Below the pieces are notes generated by a model. The model was not told the origin of the DNA. It made no database searches and saw only the letters and a list, made by a program, of their open reading frames with translations. A DNA stretch of 64,000 bases from Kaistia algarum (GTDB lineage Bacteria > Pseudomonadota > Alphaproteobacteria > Rhizobiales > Kaistiaceae): the NCBI RefSeq assembly GCF_026343945.1, contig NZ_JAPKNJ010000001.1, positions 1,054,001 to 1,118,000 of the forward strand. Direction: 5' to 3'. Of this stretch, positions 7,133 through 15,838 are shown piece after piece. The translations under genes and the position numbers were made by a program. Numbering within the stretch: the stretch's first letter is position 1; the number at the start of each line of letters is the position of its first letter.

Positions 7133-8473
7133 ATGAGCGAAAACTTACAACTGAGCGGCAGGCCCCTGAAGATCGCCGTGGTCGGATCCGGAATTGCCGG
7201 ATTGTCAGCCGCGTGGCTTCTCGCCGGCCGGCACGAGGTGACGCTCTATGAGAAGGCCGATCGGCTCGGCGGCCATTCGAACACCGTGTCGGCCCGCATG
7301 GCGGAGGGCGTCGTCCCCGTCGATACAGGCTTCATCGTCTACAACGAACCGGCCTATCCAAACCTGACCGCCCTGTTCGCCCATCTGGGCGTCGAGACCA
7401 AAGCATCGGACATGTCCTTCGGCGTTTCGCTCCGCAAGGGGGCGCTCGAATACTCCGGTTGCGGCCTCTCGGGATTGTTCGCACAGAAGCGAAATCTCGT
7501 AAGCCCGCGCTTCTGGTCGATGCTGCGCGAGCTCACCCGTTTCTACCGGGAGGCCGGCCCTGCCATGGCCTCGGGGCTGGATGAAACACTCACGCTTCGC
7601 GATTATTTCGCGAAAGGCGGCTACGGCCGGGCGCTAATCGATGATCATCTGCTGCCGATGGCGGCGGCGATCTGGTCGGCACCGGCCGAGGCCATCCTCG
7701 ACTATCCCGCCGCCTCGTTCCTGCGCTTCTGTGCCAATCACGGCCTCTTGCAACTGACAGGTCGGCCGGTATGGCGCACGGTCGAGGGTGGCAGCCGGCG
7801 CTATGTCGAGCGCCTTGCCGAACGGCTCGGCCCGGCCCGGCGGCTCTCGACCGGCGTCGCGCGCATCCAGCGCTATCCGGACCATGTTCGGGTTCGCGAC
7901 GTGAGCGGTGGTGAAGAGGATTTCGACCACGTCGTGATCGCGGCCCATGCCGATCAGGCGCTCGCGATGCTGGCGGATGCCGACGTGCCGGAGCGGCGCC
8001 TGCTCGGCGCCTTCCGCTACAGCCGGAACCTCGCCGTACTACACACCGACGAGCTGCTGATGCCGAAGCGGCGTGCCGTCTGGGCCAGTTGGAACTATGT
8101 CGATGGCGCCGGGCTCAACGTTACCTACTGGATGAACCGCTTGCAGGGACTGCCCGGCCTGAACCTGTTCGTCACGCTCAATCCGCCGCGCGCGCCGCGC
8201 GCCGGCCGGCTGCTGCACAGCGAAATCTACGAGCACCCGATCCTTGATGCGAAGGCTGCCGCGGCGCAGGCCCAGCTCTGGTCGCTGCAGGGAAGGCGGC
8301 GAACCTGGTTCTGCGGCGCGCATTTCGGCGCCGGCTTCCATGAGGATGGGCTGCAATCGGGGCTCGCCGTTGCCGAACAATTGGGCGGCGTGCGCCGACC
8401 CTGGAACGTCGCCAATGAGAGCGGGCGCATTCATCTGGTCCCCGCCGGCCCCGGTCTTGAGACGGCCCGATGA
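7133..8473 (+). CDS. FAD-dependent amine-oxidase-like oxidoreductase
   Basis: A 446-residue flavoprotein of the COG2907 amine-oxidase-like group that accompanies CFA synthases. The N-terminal Rossmann motif VVGSGIAGLSAAWLL (about residues 16-30) and the following Glu in LYEKADRLGGHS bind FAD. The C-terminal FAD-binding end is FCGAHFGAGFHEDGLQSGL (about 402-420). No signal peptide or membrane segment is evident. The gene begins 102 bp from the divergent sigma gene and its stop overlaps the DUF1365 start as ATGA. In Rhodobacter, relatives of this cassette belong to the singlet-oxygen RpoE regulon and modify unsaturated fatty acids; I infer oxidation or desaturation of a methylated acyl chain here. 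The ATG at 7133 has no strong ribosome binding site. Confidence 0.88.
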   Translation: MSENLQLSGRPLKIAVVGSGIAGLSAAWLLAGRHEVTLYEKADRLGGHSNTVSARMAEGVVPVDTGFIVYNEPAYPNLTALFAHLGVETKASDMSFGVSLRKGALEYSGCGLSGLFAQKRNLVSPRFWSMLRELTRFYREAGPAMASGLDETLTLRDYFAKGGYGRALIDDHLLPMAAAIWSAPAEAILDYPAASFLRFCANHGLLQLTGRPVWRTVEGGSRRYVERLAERLGPARRLSTGVARIQRYPDHVRVRDVSGGEEDFDHVVIAAHADQALAMLADADVPERRLLGAFRYSRNLAVLHTDELLMPKRRAVWASWNYVDGAGLNVTYWMNRLQGLPGLNLFVTLNPPRAPRAGRLLHSEIYEHPILDAKAAAAQAQLWSLQGRRRTWFCGAHFGAGFHEDGLQSGLAVAEQLGGVRRPWNVANESGRIHLVPAGPGLETAR

Positions 8474-9246
8474 GCCAAGCCTCCGCTCTCTATCGCGGCG
8501 CCGTCCTGCATCGTCGCATCCGGCCGAAGGCGCACCGGCTTCGCTATCGGGTGTTCTGGACGCTGCTTGACCTCGATGAAGTCGGCGCGCTCGGCAAGAG
8601 GCTGCGGTTCTTCTCGCTGGATCGCTTCAACCTGATCTCGTTTCATGCTTCCGACCATGGCGACGGTAGCCGGTGGGGTCTGCGCGCCTTCGTCGAGGAA
8701 AAGCTGCGCGACGCCGGCATCGAAGCGGCAGGCGGGCGCATCCGTATCCTGACCATGCCGCGCGTGCTCGGCTATGTCTTCAATCCGATCAGCGTCTATT
8801 TCTGCGACGATGCCGAGGGGCACCCCGCCGCCGTGCTCTATGAGGTCAACAACACCTTCGGGCAACGTCATTTCTATGTCGCGGCGGTGGACGCCGACGC
8901 GGCGCCCGGCGCGATGCTGCGGCACGGCTGTGCCAAGGATTTCTACGTTTCGCCCTTCCTTGGCATGGACCTCGCCTACCGCTTCCAGATCGCCCCGCCG
9001 GGGGAGCGCGTCGTGCTGTCGGTGAACGTCTCGGACGAGACCGGACCCTTGATCGCGACCTCGATGGTTGGCGAGCGGGCGCCGCTCGACGATCCGTCCG
9101 TACTGAAGACCGCTCTCGCTTTTCCGTTGCTGACGCTCAAGGTCATCGCCGGCATCCACTGGGAAGCGCTGAAATTGTGGCTGAAGGGCGTGCCGCTGAC
9201 GAAACGCCCGCGCTCCGCCGACCGCCGATCGACCCGGATCGCATGA
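8470..9246 (+). CDS. DUF1365 family protein
   Basis: A 258-residue protein of the DUF1365 family, whose biochemical role is not established. Characteristic segments are the N-terminal LYRGAVLHRRIRPKAHRLRYRVF, the central LGYVFNPISVYFCDD and KDFYVSPFLGMDLAYRF. Its start overlaps the oxidoreductase stop as ATGA and its stop is just before the methyltransferase start, so the three genes are translated from one message. Members of this family almost always lie between such an oxidoreductase and a CFA-synthase-like gene, so a shared job in fatty-acid modification is likely. It has no obvious catalytic motif that I can name. Confidence 0.88.
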   Translation: MSQASALYRGAVLHRRIRPKAHRLRYRVFWTLLDLDEVGALGKRLRFFSLDRFNLISFHASDHGDGSRWGLRAFVEEKLRDAGIEAAGGRIRILTMPRVLGYVFNPISVYFCDDAEGHPAAVLYEVNNTFGQRHFYVAAVDADAAPGAMLRHGCAKDFYVSPFLGMDLAYRFQIAPPGERVVLSVNVSDETGPLIATSMVGERAPLDDPSVLKTALAFPLLTLKVIAGIHWEALKLWLKGVPLTKRPRSADRRSTRIA

Positions 9247-9254
9247 GGAGAGAC

Positions 9255-10496
9255 ATGTCGACCCGCGAACGCTATTCCGTCCTTTCCGCCGGCTGGCTGT
9301 CCCCGCTCAGTACAGACCTCGCGGAGCGGCTTCTCCGCCGCCTGCTGCGTGGGCTTCGCCACGGCTGTCTCCACGTCGAAACGCCTTCCGGGCGGCTGGT
9401 GACGATCAAGGCGGCGGAGAATGGCCCGGAAGCAACGATCCGCCTCAAGACATGGAGCGCGCTGCGGCGAACCCTAGCTGGCGGCGGCCTGGGCTTCGCT
9501 GATGCCTATATCGCCGGCGAATGGTCCAGCCCCGATCTGCCGGCGCTGATCGAGATCCTGGCGATCAACGCGCCGCATCTCGGCCCGACGGCGGGCGGCG
9601 GGCGGCTCGCGACCTTCGCCTCCCGGCTGCGGCACCGCGCCAACGAGAACCATCGGCGCGGCAGCCGGCGCAACATCGCCTACCACTACGACCTCGGCAA
9701 CGAGTTCTACGAGACTTGGCTCGATCGGGGAATGCAATATTCCTCGGCAATCTATGCCGAGGGCGACACGCTGGAGACCGCGCAGCAGCGCAAGCTCGAC
9801 CGGATCACCGACTGGCTCGGCATTGGCGCTCGCGAGAGCGTCTTGGAGATCGGCTTCGGCTGGGGGGCGGTCGCCGAAAAGCTCGCCGGGCTCGGCTGCC
9901 GCGTTACCGGGCTGACGCTCTCCGAACGGCAGCTCGCCTTTGCCAGCGACAGGCTGGCGAAGGGCGGTCTCGCCGCCGATCTGCGCCTGCAGGATTATCG
10001 CGACTGCACCGGCACGTTCGACCGCATCGTGTCGATCGAAATGATCGAAGCGGTCGGCGAAAAATACTGGCCGCTCTATTTCGGCGGGCTGCGCCAGCGC
10101 CTGGCGCCCGGCGGGCGCGTCGTCCTCCAGGCGATCACGATCGATCCTGGACGCTTCGAAACCTACCGGCGTCGCCCGGACTTCATCCAGCGCCATGTCT
10201 TCCCCGGCGGCATGCTGCCGACCGTTGCCATCCTAGAACAGCGAGCGACCGAGGCCGGCCTCAAGCTTGTCCGATCCGAGCCGTTCGGGTCGAGCTATGC
10301 GCAGACGCTCGCCGAATGGCGCGCACGCTTCCACGACGCCTGGCCGACCGTCGCGCGGCTCGGCTTCGACGAACGCTTCCGCCGGCTCTGGGACTATTAC
10401 CTCGCCTATTGCGAGGGCGGATTCCGCGCCGGCTCGATCGACGTCGGATTGTTCGAGTTTCGTCGCCAGGACGACAACAGCGCCCCACATGCCTGA
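9255..10496 (+). CDS. Cyclopropane-fatty-acyl-phospholipid synthase family methyltransferase
   Basis: A 413-residue S-adenosylmethionine-dependent methyltransferase of the CFA-synthase family, which acts on double bonds of membrane phospholipid acyl chains. The N-terminal domain is followed by YHYDLGNEFYETWL (substrate/bicarbonate region) and the SAM-binding motif LEIGFGWGAVAEKLA. The acidic end of the next strand, SIEMIEAVGEKYW, and FIQRHVFPGGMLPT are also family hallmarks. The ATG at 9255 is preceded by GAGGAG; another ATG at 9243 overlaps the DUF1365 stop as ATGA and is the alternative. Because it lies with a flavin oxidoreductase and DUF1365, the product may be a methyl- or furan-type rather than a cyclopropane fatty acid. 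A strong hairpin follows the gene. Confidence 0.9.
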   Translation: MSTRERYSVLSAGWLSPLSTDLAERLLRRLLRGLRHGCLHVETPSGRLVTIKAAENGPEATIRLKTWSALRRTLAGGGLGFADAYIAGEWSSPDLPALIEILAINAPHLGPTAGGGRLATFASRLRHRANENHRRGSRRNIAYHYDLGNEFYETWLDRGMQYSSAIYAEGDTLETAQQRKLDRITDWLGIGARESVLEIGFGWGAVAEKLAGLGCRVTGLTLSERQLAFASDRLAKGGLAADLRLQDYRDCTGTFDRIVSIEMIEAVGEKYWPLYFGGLRQRLAPGGRVVLQAITIDPGRFETYRRRPDFIQRHVFPGGMLPTVAILEQRATEAGLKLVRSEPFGSSYAQTLAEWRARFHDAWPTVARLGFDERFRRLWDYYLAYCEGGFRAGSIDVGLFEFRRQDDNSAPHA

Positions 10497-10513
10497 TCGT
10501 CCCGGCGGTGGAG

Positions 10514-10548
10514 AACCTTCCAGCGGTCCACAAGGCCGCTGGAAGGTT
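10514..10548 (+). terminator. Hairpin terminator after the CFA-synthase operon
   Basis: AACCTTCCAGCGG (10514-10526) pairs perfectly with 10536-10548 across a 9-base loop, 17 bp after the methyltransferase stop. On the plus strand it is followed by TCTTGT, a short imperfect T-rich tail. It separates this operon from the convergent cupin gene. Confidence 0.75.
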
Positions 10549-10574
10549 TCTTGTCGTCATGGCTTCGACTGGCG

Positions 10575-11000
10575 TCACGCCGCGCCGGTCAAAACCTTCA
10601 TATCCTCCGCGTCCAGCACTACCGGCGTTCCGCCGCGGATCAGTTCGGCGAAACCCTGATTGGGCGTCATCACGGTCAGCGTGTAGAGCTTGCTGTCGCC
10701 GGTGTTGCGTACGACGTGCTCATTGCCCGGGTTGAGCAGCAGGGCGTCGCCCTTCCCGATCGGCAGTTCCTTGCCGTCGCAAACCGCGATGCCGGATCCA
10801 TGCAACACGTAGAAGAACTCATGCGCATGCGAATGCTCGTTCGGTGGCGTGGCGCCGCCGCGATTGAAAATCTCGATGACGAAGATGTTGTCGATCGCAT
10901 CCTTCTCGCCGTCGAACAGGATGGCGAAATAATTGGTGTCGGTCGGTGAGATCTGGAACGCCCTGGCGCTGGCGACCGTCTCGGAACTGAAAGCCTTCAT
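10575..11000 (-). CDS. Cupin-domain protein
   Basis: A 141-residue single-domain cupin. Motif 1 is NEHSHAHEFFYVLHGSG (about residues 54-70) with two His and one Glu as metal ligands, and motif 2 is NPGNEHVV (about 91-98) with the last His. It begins after AAGGAG, 23 bp downstream of the amidohydrolase stop, so the two form a minus-strand operon divergent from the LysR gene. Small cupins of this kind act as dioxygenases, isomerases or sensors; nothing in the sequence singles out one reaction. Its neighbours suggest a helper role in breaking down the same nitrogenous substrate handled by the amidohydrolase. Confidence 0.82.
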   Translation of the reverse strand: MKAFSSETVASARAFQISPTDTNYFAILFDGEKDAIDNIFVIEIFNRGGATPPNEHSHAHEFFYVLHGSGIAVCDGKELPIGKGDALLLNPGNEHVVRNTGDSKLYTLTVMTPNQGFAELIRGGTPVVLDAEDMKVLTGAA

Positions 11001-11023
11001 GATCGATTCTCCTTGGGCCGAGC

Positions 11024-12577
11024 TTACTCGGCGGCGACCGGATAGCCGCGATCCTTGGCATCGGACGGCGACATGCGCAGCGGCAGATGGCCGGCGGGAA
11101 CCGTGCGGCCCGTCGCCTTGAAGTGCATCTCGTCAAGATAGGGGCGGACCACGGCGGCGCCCTCGCTCATCGCCGGGCAATAATCGCGCCGGAACTTCTC
11201 GGCCGCTTCCGAAATCTCGCTCCGGATCGCCTCCTCGTCGATCAGAGCGAGCTTGCGATCCTTCATGACGATCCGGCCATCGACGATCGACGTCTTGACG
11301 CTGTCGGAATTGGCGCTGAACGCGATCTGCTGGATCGGGTCGTGCAAGGGCAGAAAGCCCCAGTCAAAGCGGTCGATGAGCACGATGTCGGCCTTCTTGC
11401 CGATTTCGATCGAACCCACCTCGTCCTGCATCAGGCTGGAGCGGGCGGCGTTCTTGGTCGCCATTTCATAGACCTCATGCGCCGAGACCCATTCGCGATA
11501 GTCGTGGGTACCGATCTTGTGGATGCCGGACGCCGCCTTGATCGCCTGGAAGATATCGGCCGAATCGGCCGAGGCGACGCCATCGCAACCGAGCGCGACA
11601 TTGACGCCGGCATTCTTGAGCTTCCTCACCGGCGCGACGCCCGAGCCGAGCTTCAGATTGGCGAGCGGGTTATGGGTGATCGAGGCGCCGGCAGTGCCCA
11701 TCATGGCGATGTCGTCATTGGTCAGCCAGATGGCGTGGTTCATCGTCAGGCGATGCGTCATGCAGCCGACTTCGGCGAGGAAGGCCGGCAGCGTCTTGCC
11801 ATATTTGACCTCGCCGGTGACCGCCTGGGTCTTGGTCTCCAGCACATGGCAATGGATCGGCAGGTCCATCGCCTCCGACAGCGCCGCGACCTCTTCCAGA
11901 AGTTCCGGCGAACAGCGCTGCGGACCGCAGGGGCCGAGGATGATGCGCATGCCGTCCTTGTCGTGCCACTTGCCGTGAAGCTCGTGGAACAATTCGATCT
12001 GCTCCTTGCGGCCCGGCGTATGCAGAGCGTTCAGCCGTCCCTTCAACTCTTCCGGCATGATCTCGTTCAGGAAGGGCAGGCTCTTGAGGAAGCCCTCGTC
12101 CCACATCGAGGCGGTGAGCCAGCCCTTGAGGCCGAGGTCGCGATAGGCGCTCGCCGTCGCATCCACCGCGTCGGGCGTGAAGGCCATGTTGATGACGTCG
12201 TCCTGCAGCGCCGTGACGCCGGAACGGATCGAGACGATGCCGACCAGCATGGCGCGCAGATAATGCTCGCGCCAGGTCAGCGTCGGCGCGCCGAAGGGCG
12301 GATAGACCTCCGAAAGCCATATCTCGAGGGGCAGATTGTCGTAGCGCCCCATCTCGAAGCCTTCGTTCGAATGCATATGGGCATCGACGAAGCCGGGCAT
12401 GACGATGCGGTTTCCCGCCTCGATGACCTCGATCCCCGGATGCGCCGATGCTTCCGCCGAGAGGTCCGGGCCGATCGCAGCGATGCGATTGCCGACGATC
12501 AGAACGTCGCCGCGCTCCAGGACCGTGCCGGCCCCGTCATTGGTATGGATCAGGCCTTGGCGGATCAGGATGGGCAT
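11024..12577 (-). CDS. Amidohydrolase, TRZ/ATZ (cytosine deaminase-like) family
   Basis: A 517-residue cytoplasmic metal hydrolase that removes amino groups from, or opens, ring compounds in related enzymes (guanine, cytosine or triazine deaminases). Metal ligands are visible as DAHMH (His67, His69), His in PIHCHVLETK, His in MNHAIWL and Asp in LGCDGVAS. The C-terminus shows the composite return GSIEIGKKADIVLID. GAGGA lies 7 bases before the ATG at 12577. It is followed by the cupin gene and is divergent from a LysR gene and the ABC/nucleoside phosphorylase operon. Given those neighbours, deamination of a purine- or pyrimidine-like base is a reasonable inference but is not proven. Confidence 0.87.
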   Translation of the reverse strand: MPILIRQGLIHTNDGAGTVLERGDVLIVGNRIAAIGPDLSAEASAHPGIEVIEAGNRIVMPGFVDAHMHSNEGFEMGRYDNLPLEIWLSEVYPPFGAPTLTWREHYLRAMLVGIVSIRSGVTALQDDVINMAFTPDAVDATASAYRDLGLKGWLTASMWDEGFLKSLPFLNEIMPEELKGRLNALHTPGRKEQIELFHELHGKWHDKDGMRIILGPCGPQRCSPELLEEVAALSEAMDLPIHCHVLETKTQAVTGEVKYGKTLPAFLAEVGCMTHRLTMNHAIWLTNDDIAMMGTAGASITHNPLANLKLGSGVAPVRKLKNAGVNVALGCDGVASADSADIFQAIKAASGIHKIGTHDYREWVSAHEVYEMATKNAARSSLMQDEVGSIEIGKKADIVLIDRFDWGFLPLHDPIQQIAFSANSDSVKTSIVDGRIVMKDRKLALIDEEAIRSEISEAAEKFRRDYCPAMSEGAAVVRPYLDEMHFKATGRTVPAGHLPLRMSPSDAKDRGYPVAAE

Positions 12578-12696
12578 CGGACGGTCCTCGTTCTCAAGGG
12601 AATTTCAGCAGGCCGCGGCGATGCGGCACGTTTCGTGCTTTGTGAATCGGCAGGAATGCGGCAACGCGCCGCCGGTCGACAGGAAAGGGCGGTCCC

Positions 12697-13681
12697 ATGA
12701 TTTTTCGCCCACCAGGATCACGGCCTCGATATCCGCCTGCTGCGGACCCTGCAAATCTTGCTCGATGAATGCAGCGTGTCGCGCACGGCGGCGATCCTCG
12801 GCCAGAGCCAGCCCGCGGTGAGCCTGGCGCTGAAGCGGCTTCGGGAAATCATCGGCGATCCGCTGCTGGTCCGCAGCGGCGCCCGCCTCGTGCCGACGGA
12901 GCGCGGTCTCGAACTGGGCAGCCGGATCGAGCGCGTCCTTGCCGAAATCGACGGCATGGTGATCGAAGACAGGCCCTTCGACCCGGCGACCGATGAACGC
13001 GCCATCCGCATCCACGCCGTCAACTGCCTCGGAATCTTCTTCATGCCGCGCATCGTCGAGATGCTCCGGCGCGAGGCGCCGCGCATGCAGGTTGATTTCT
13101 GCGGGACCCAGAACGAGCGCGAGATATTCTGCGAGCTCGAAGCCGGCTCGATCGATCTGGTCATCGGCAATTGGCCGCTGCCGCGCGAAAGCCTGCGTTT
13201 CGCGCCCTTGCTGGAGACCGACATGGTGCTGGTCATGCGGCAGGACCATCCGATGGCCGGCCGCGCCCGCCTCACGCTCGACGAATATCTGGAGCTCGAC
13301 CATCTCTCGCCGACGCCCTATATCAGCGCCGAGATCAGCCCGGTCGACGGCCGCCTCGCCCAGATCGACAAGAAGCGCCGCATCGCGCTGACCGTGCCCG
13401 AATTCGCGCTCGTGCCCTCGACGCTGGCGCGGACCGACCTCGTCTTCACGTCGAGCCGGCCTTTCGCCGAGCAGATGGCGGCGGTCATGCCCTTCGCGCT
13501 GGTCGATGCGCCGGCCGATTTCCACACGATGAAGTTCTACATGCTCTGGCATGATCGGGCTCAACATTCGGCCTGCAACCGGTGGCTACGGGGCCTGGTT
13601 CGCCGCGTCGCTGGCGAACTCAACGACTTCGGCGCGCTACCATCGCTCAAGTTGGAGCCGCGCGACATACTGGCCGCCTGA
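12697..13681 (+). CDS. LysR-family regulator with apparent +1 frameshift at the start
   Basis: A LysR-type regulator: winged helix-turn-helix at the N-terminus (SVSRTAAILGQSQPAVSLALKRLREIIGDPLLVR), then a NodD/LinR-like effector domain with FFMPRIVEMLRREAP. The continuous frame has no ATG; its first usual start is TTG at 12758, which cuts off the first DNA-binding helix. The best start, ATG at 12697 after AGGAAAGGG, is one base out of frame. Removing one T from the five-T run at 12701-12705 gives MIFAHQDHGLDIRLLRTLQI joined to the rest, a complete family N-terminus. As written, that ATG would read only 23 codons. A sequencing error, a real mutation or slippage are all possible. It probably controls the divergent amidohydrolase/cupin and the downstream ABC operon. 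Confidence 0.72.
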
Positions 13682-13770
13682 TACCGTCTATCAGCGCAAG
13701 CCTACTTCCTCTGCCCGGCCGATCGCCGTCCAATCCATGGCGTTCACGCAAGAACCAGAGGACCCAAACC

Positions 13771-14817
13771 ATGCGGGATACGCTTTCCAATCGTGCGATT
13801 GCGGCTGCGCTTGCGGCCTCGATCGCCCTGCCGGCCATGATCGCGCCGGCTCTCGCCGAGGATTTCAAGGGCAAGACGCTGGTCGTCGGCGTCTGGGGCG
13901 GCGACATCGAGCGCCTCCTGCGCCAAAACGTCGTCGGCCCGCTCGAGGCCGAGACCGGCGCCAAGGTCGAGCTGGTGCTCGGCGGCACGGGCGACCGCCT
14001 CGCGCGCATCTATGCCGAGAAGGCCAATCCGACCATGGATATCGCCTTCCTCAACATCTATGAGGCGCCGCAGGCGCTGAAGGACGGCGTTGTCGAGGCG
14101 CCCGACCCCAAGAGCCCGCTCTATACCGAGATCTGGGACGGGATGAACAATGGCTGCTACGCCATGTCGCTCGTCGGCCTCGGCATCGCCTATAACAAGA
14201 AGCTGGTTTCCAGCCCGCCCGAATGGGCCGACATGTGGAAGCCGGAATATAAAGGCAAGATCGCCGTTGCCGCTTATCCGGGCTCCGAGGGCGACGGCCT
14301 GCTCGGCGTCGCCGCGCGCCTGGCCGGCAAGGACGAGCATGACGCCGATGCGGCCTTCGCCAAGGTTGGCGAGTTGAAGCCGATCGCGCTCACCTATACC
14401 AATCTCGACGAAGCCTTCGCCATGATGGATGCGGGCGAGGTCGCCATGGCGCCGATGATCTCCGGCTATGTGCTGGCGGCGCTTAAGACCCATCCCGATA
14501 TCGGTTTCTCCTTCCCGAAGAGCCCGGGCCCGGTGCTGGTCCGCGACATGCTTTGCCTCGTCAAGAACTCGCCCAATCCCGAGCTCGCCAAGAAGTTCGC
14601 CGAGCTGGCGCTGGGCGTGAAGAACCAGACGGACTATGCCGAGCAGCTTTATTTCGGCCCGACCAACAAGAATGTGAAGCTGCCCGAAAGCGTCTCGGCT
14701 GACGTGATCGACACGCCGGAAGAGGTCAAGGGCCTGCTGCAGATGGACTGGCCCTATGTGATCACGCAGCGCTCCGACTGGACGCAGCGCTGGAACAAGG
14801 AAGTGCTCGGGCAGTAG
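13771..14817 (+). CDS. ABC transporter solute-binding protein, PotD/family 1 type
   Basis: A 348-residue periplasmic binding protein. Residues 1-29 form a Sec signal peptide ending APALAED, after which the mature protein starts with KGKTLVVGVWGGDIERLL, typical of the spermidine/putrescine (PotD) and family-1 binding proteins. The ATG at 13771 has AGAGGA upstream; a longer in-frame reading is not supported. It is the first gene of a plus-strand operon with two PotB/PotC-type permeases, a nucleoside phosphorylase, a PotA-type ATPase, a PfkB kinase and a creatininase-family enzyme. The fold says polyamine-like, but the operon suggests a nucleoside or related compound; the ligand cannot be read from sequence. 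Confidence 0.88.
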   Translation: MRDTLSNRAIAAALAASIALPAMIAPALAEDFKGKTLVVGVWGGDIERLLRQNVVGPLEAETGAKVELVLGGTGDRLARIYAEKANPTMDIAFLNIYEAPQALKDGVVEAPDPKSPLYTEIWDGMNNGCYAMSLVGLGIAYNKKLVSSPPEWADMWKPEYKGKIAVAAYPGSEGDGLLGVAARLAGKDEHDADAAFAKVGELKPIALTYTNLDEAFAMMDAGEVAMAPMISGYVLAALKTHPDIGFSFPKSPGPVLVRDMLCLVKNSPNPELAKKFAELALGVKNQTDYAEQLYFGPTNKNVKLPESVSADVIDTPEEVKGLLQMDWPYVITQRSDWTQRWNKEVLGQ

Positions 14818-14828
14818 GTCCTTGCTTC

Positions 14829-14928
14829 CCCTCTCCCGCTTGAGGGGGAGGCCGGGAGGGGGCCAGCCTACTCCGATCTTGCCGGAGAGCCCCCTCTCCA
14901 ACTCTCCCCCGCTTCGCGGGAGAGAGGG
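14829..14928. repeat. Intergenic palindromic repeat element
   Basis: About 100 bp bounded by inverted ends: CCCTCTCCCGC at 14829-14839 and GCGGGAGAGAGGG at 14916-14928. Inside are further GC-rich dyads such as CCCGC-TTCG-CGGG. It fills the gap between the binding-protein and first permease genes, so it may act as a transcript-stabilising or attenuating structure that raises the binding protein relative to the permeases. It resembles the short palindromic elements common in rhizobial genomes. I see only this copy in the window. Confidence 0.6.
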
Positions 14929-14974
14929 CCGGCCGGTGAAATCCGATCGAAACGGATGAACAGCAGAAGACGCC

Positions 14975-15838
14975 ATGAACGGCCCATCCTCCAAGGCAGT
15001 CCTCTTCCTTCTCCCGGCCGTCGCGCTCTCCACGGTCGTCTTCCTGCTGCCCTTCGGCTGGCTCGTCTATGCGAGCTTCAAGGTGCAGGGCCAGGGCTCG
15101 CTGCTGATGGCGGACGGGCTGTCGGTCGCCAATTATATGCGTCTCGTCACCGACAGCTATTTCGCTGCGGCGCTCTGGCGGACCGTGTGGCTCAGCGCCG
15201 TGTCGACGCTCCTCTGCCTGGTCATCGGGCTGCCGGTGGCGCGGCTGATCGCGACCGGATCGGGACGGGCGAAGGGCCTGCTGCTGGCGCTGATGCTGGT
15301 GCCGCTGGTCTGCGGGGCCCTGCTGCCCTCGCTCGGCATGATCCACCTGCTCGGGTCGCTGGGCGTCGTCAACGGAACCCTCAAAATGCTGGGTCTCATC
15401 GGCGGTTCGATCAAGCTCCTCGGCACGACCGGCGGCGTCATCCTTGGCATGGTGCAGGCGTTCCTGCCGCTGATGGTCCTGCCGCTGGTCAATACGCTGT
15501 CGCGCCTGCCGCGCGACGTCGAAGCCGCCGCCGCCTCGCTCGGCGCCTCGCCCATCCGCGTCTGGCGCCGGGTGATCCTACCGCTCGCCATGCCCGGTAT
15601 CGTTGCCGGCGCGGTGTTGGTTTTCTGCGCCGGTTTCACCGCCTTCGTCACGCCGCAGGTGCTGGGCCAAGGCAAGATCGCCACCTTCGGCACCGTGGCC
15701 TATCAGCAGGCGGCGCTGGTGCTCGACTGGCCGTTTGCCTCGACGCTCGCCGTTGTCGTGCTCGTCGCCATCGGCCTCACGCTTATCCTGTCGGCGCAGT
15801 TCGACCGTTTGACGAAGCGGCGGAGGGCGCTCGCATGA
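14975..15838 (+). CDS. ABC transporter permease, PotB type
   Basis: A 287-residue inner-membrane permease of the binding-protein-dependent (BPD_transp_1) family. Six or so hydrophobic segments are seen (first at residues about 10-30), with the EAA coupling loop AAAASLGASPIRVWRRVILPLAMPGI at about 185-210 that contacts the ATPase. The layout matches PotB-like subunits. AGAAG lies just before the ATG. Its stop overlaps the start of the second permease as ATGA. It forms the membrane channel with the next gene and uses the solute-binding protein encoded upstream. Confidence 0.9.
   Translation: MNGPSSKAVLFLLPAVALSTVVFLLPFGWLVYASFKVQGQGSLLMADGLSVANYMRLVTDSYFAAALWRTVWLSAVSTLLCLVIGLPVARLIATGSGRAKGLLLALMLVPLVCGALLPSLGMIHLLGSLGVVNGTLKMLGLIGGSIKLLGTTGGVILGMVQAFLPLMVLPLVNTLSRLPRDVEAAAASLGASPIRVWRRVILPLAMPGIVAGAVLVFCAGFTAFVTPQVLGQGKIATFGTVAYQQAALVLDWPFASTLAVVVLVAIGLTLILSAQFDRLTKRRRALA

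Noticed and set aside
7117..7251. An alternative ATG with GGAGG upstream in front of the FAD oxidoreductase
   Set aside because: It is in a different frame and stops at 7251, while the frame from 7133 carries the Rossmann motif.
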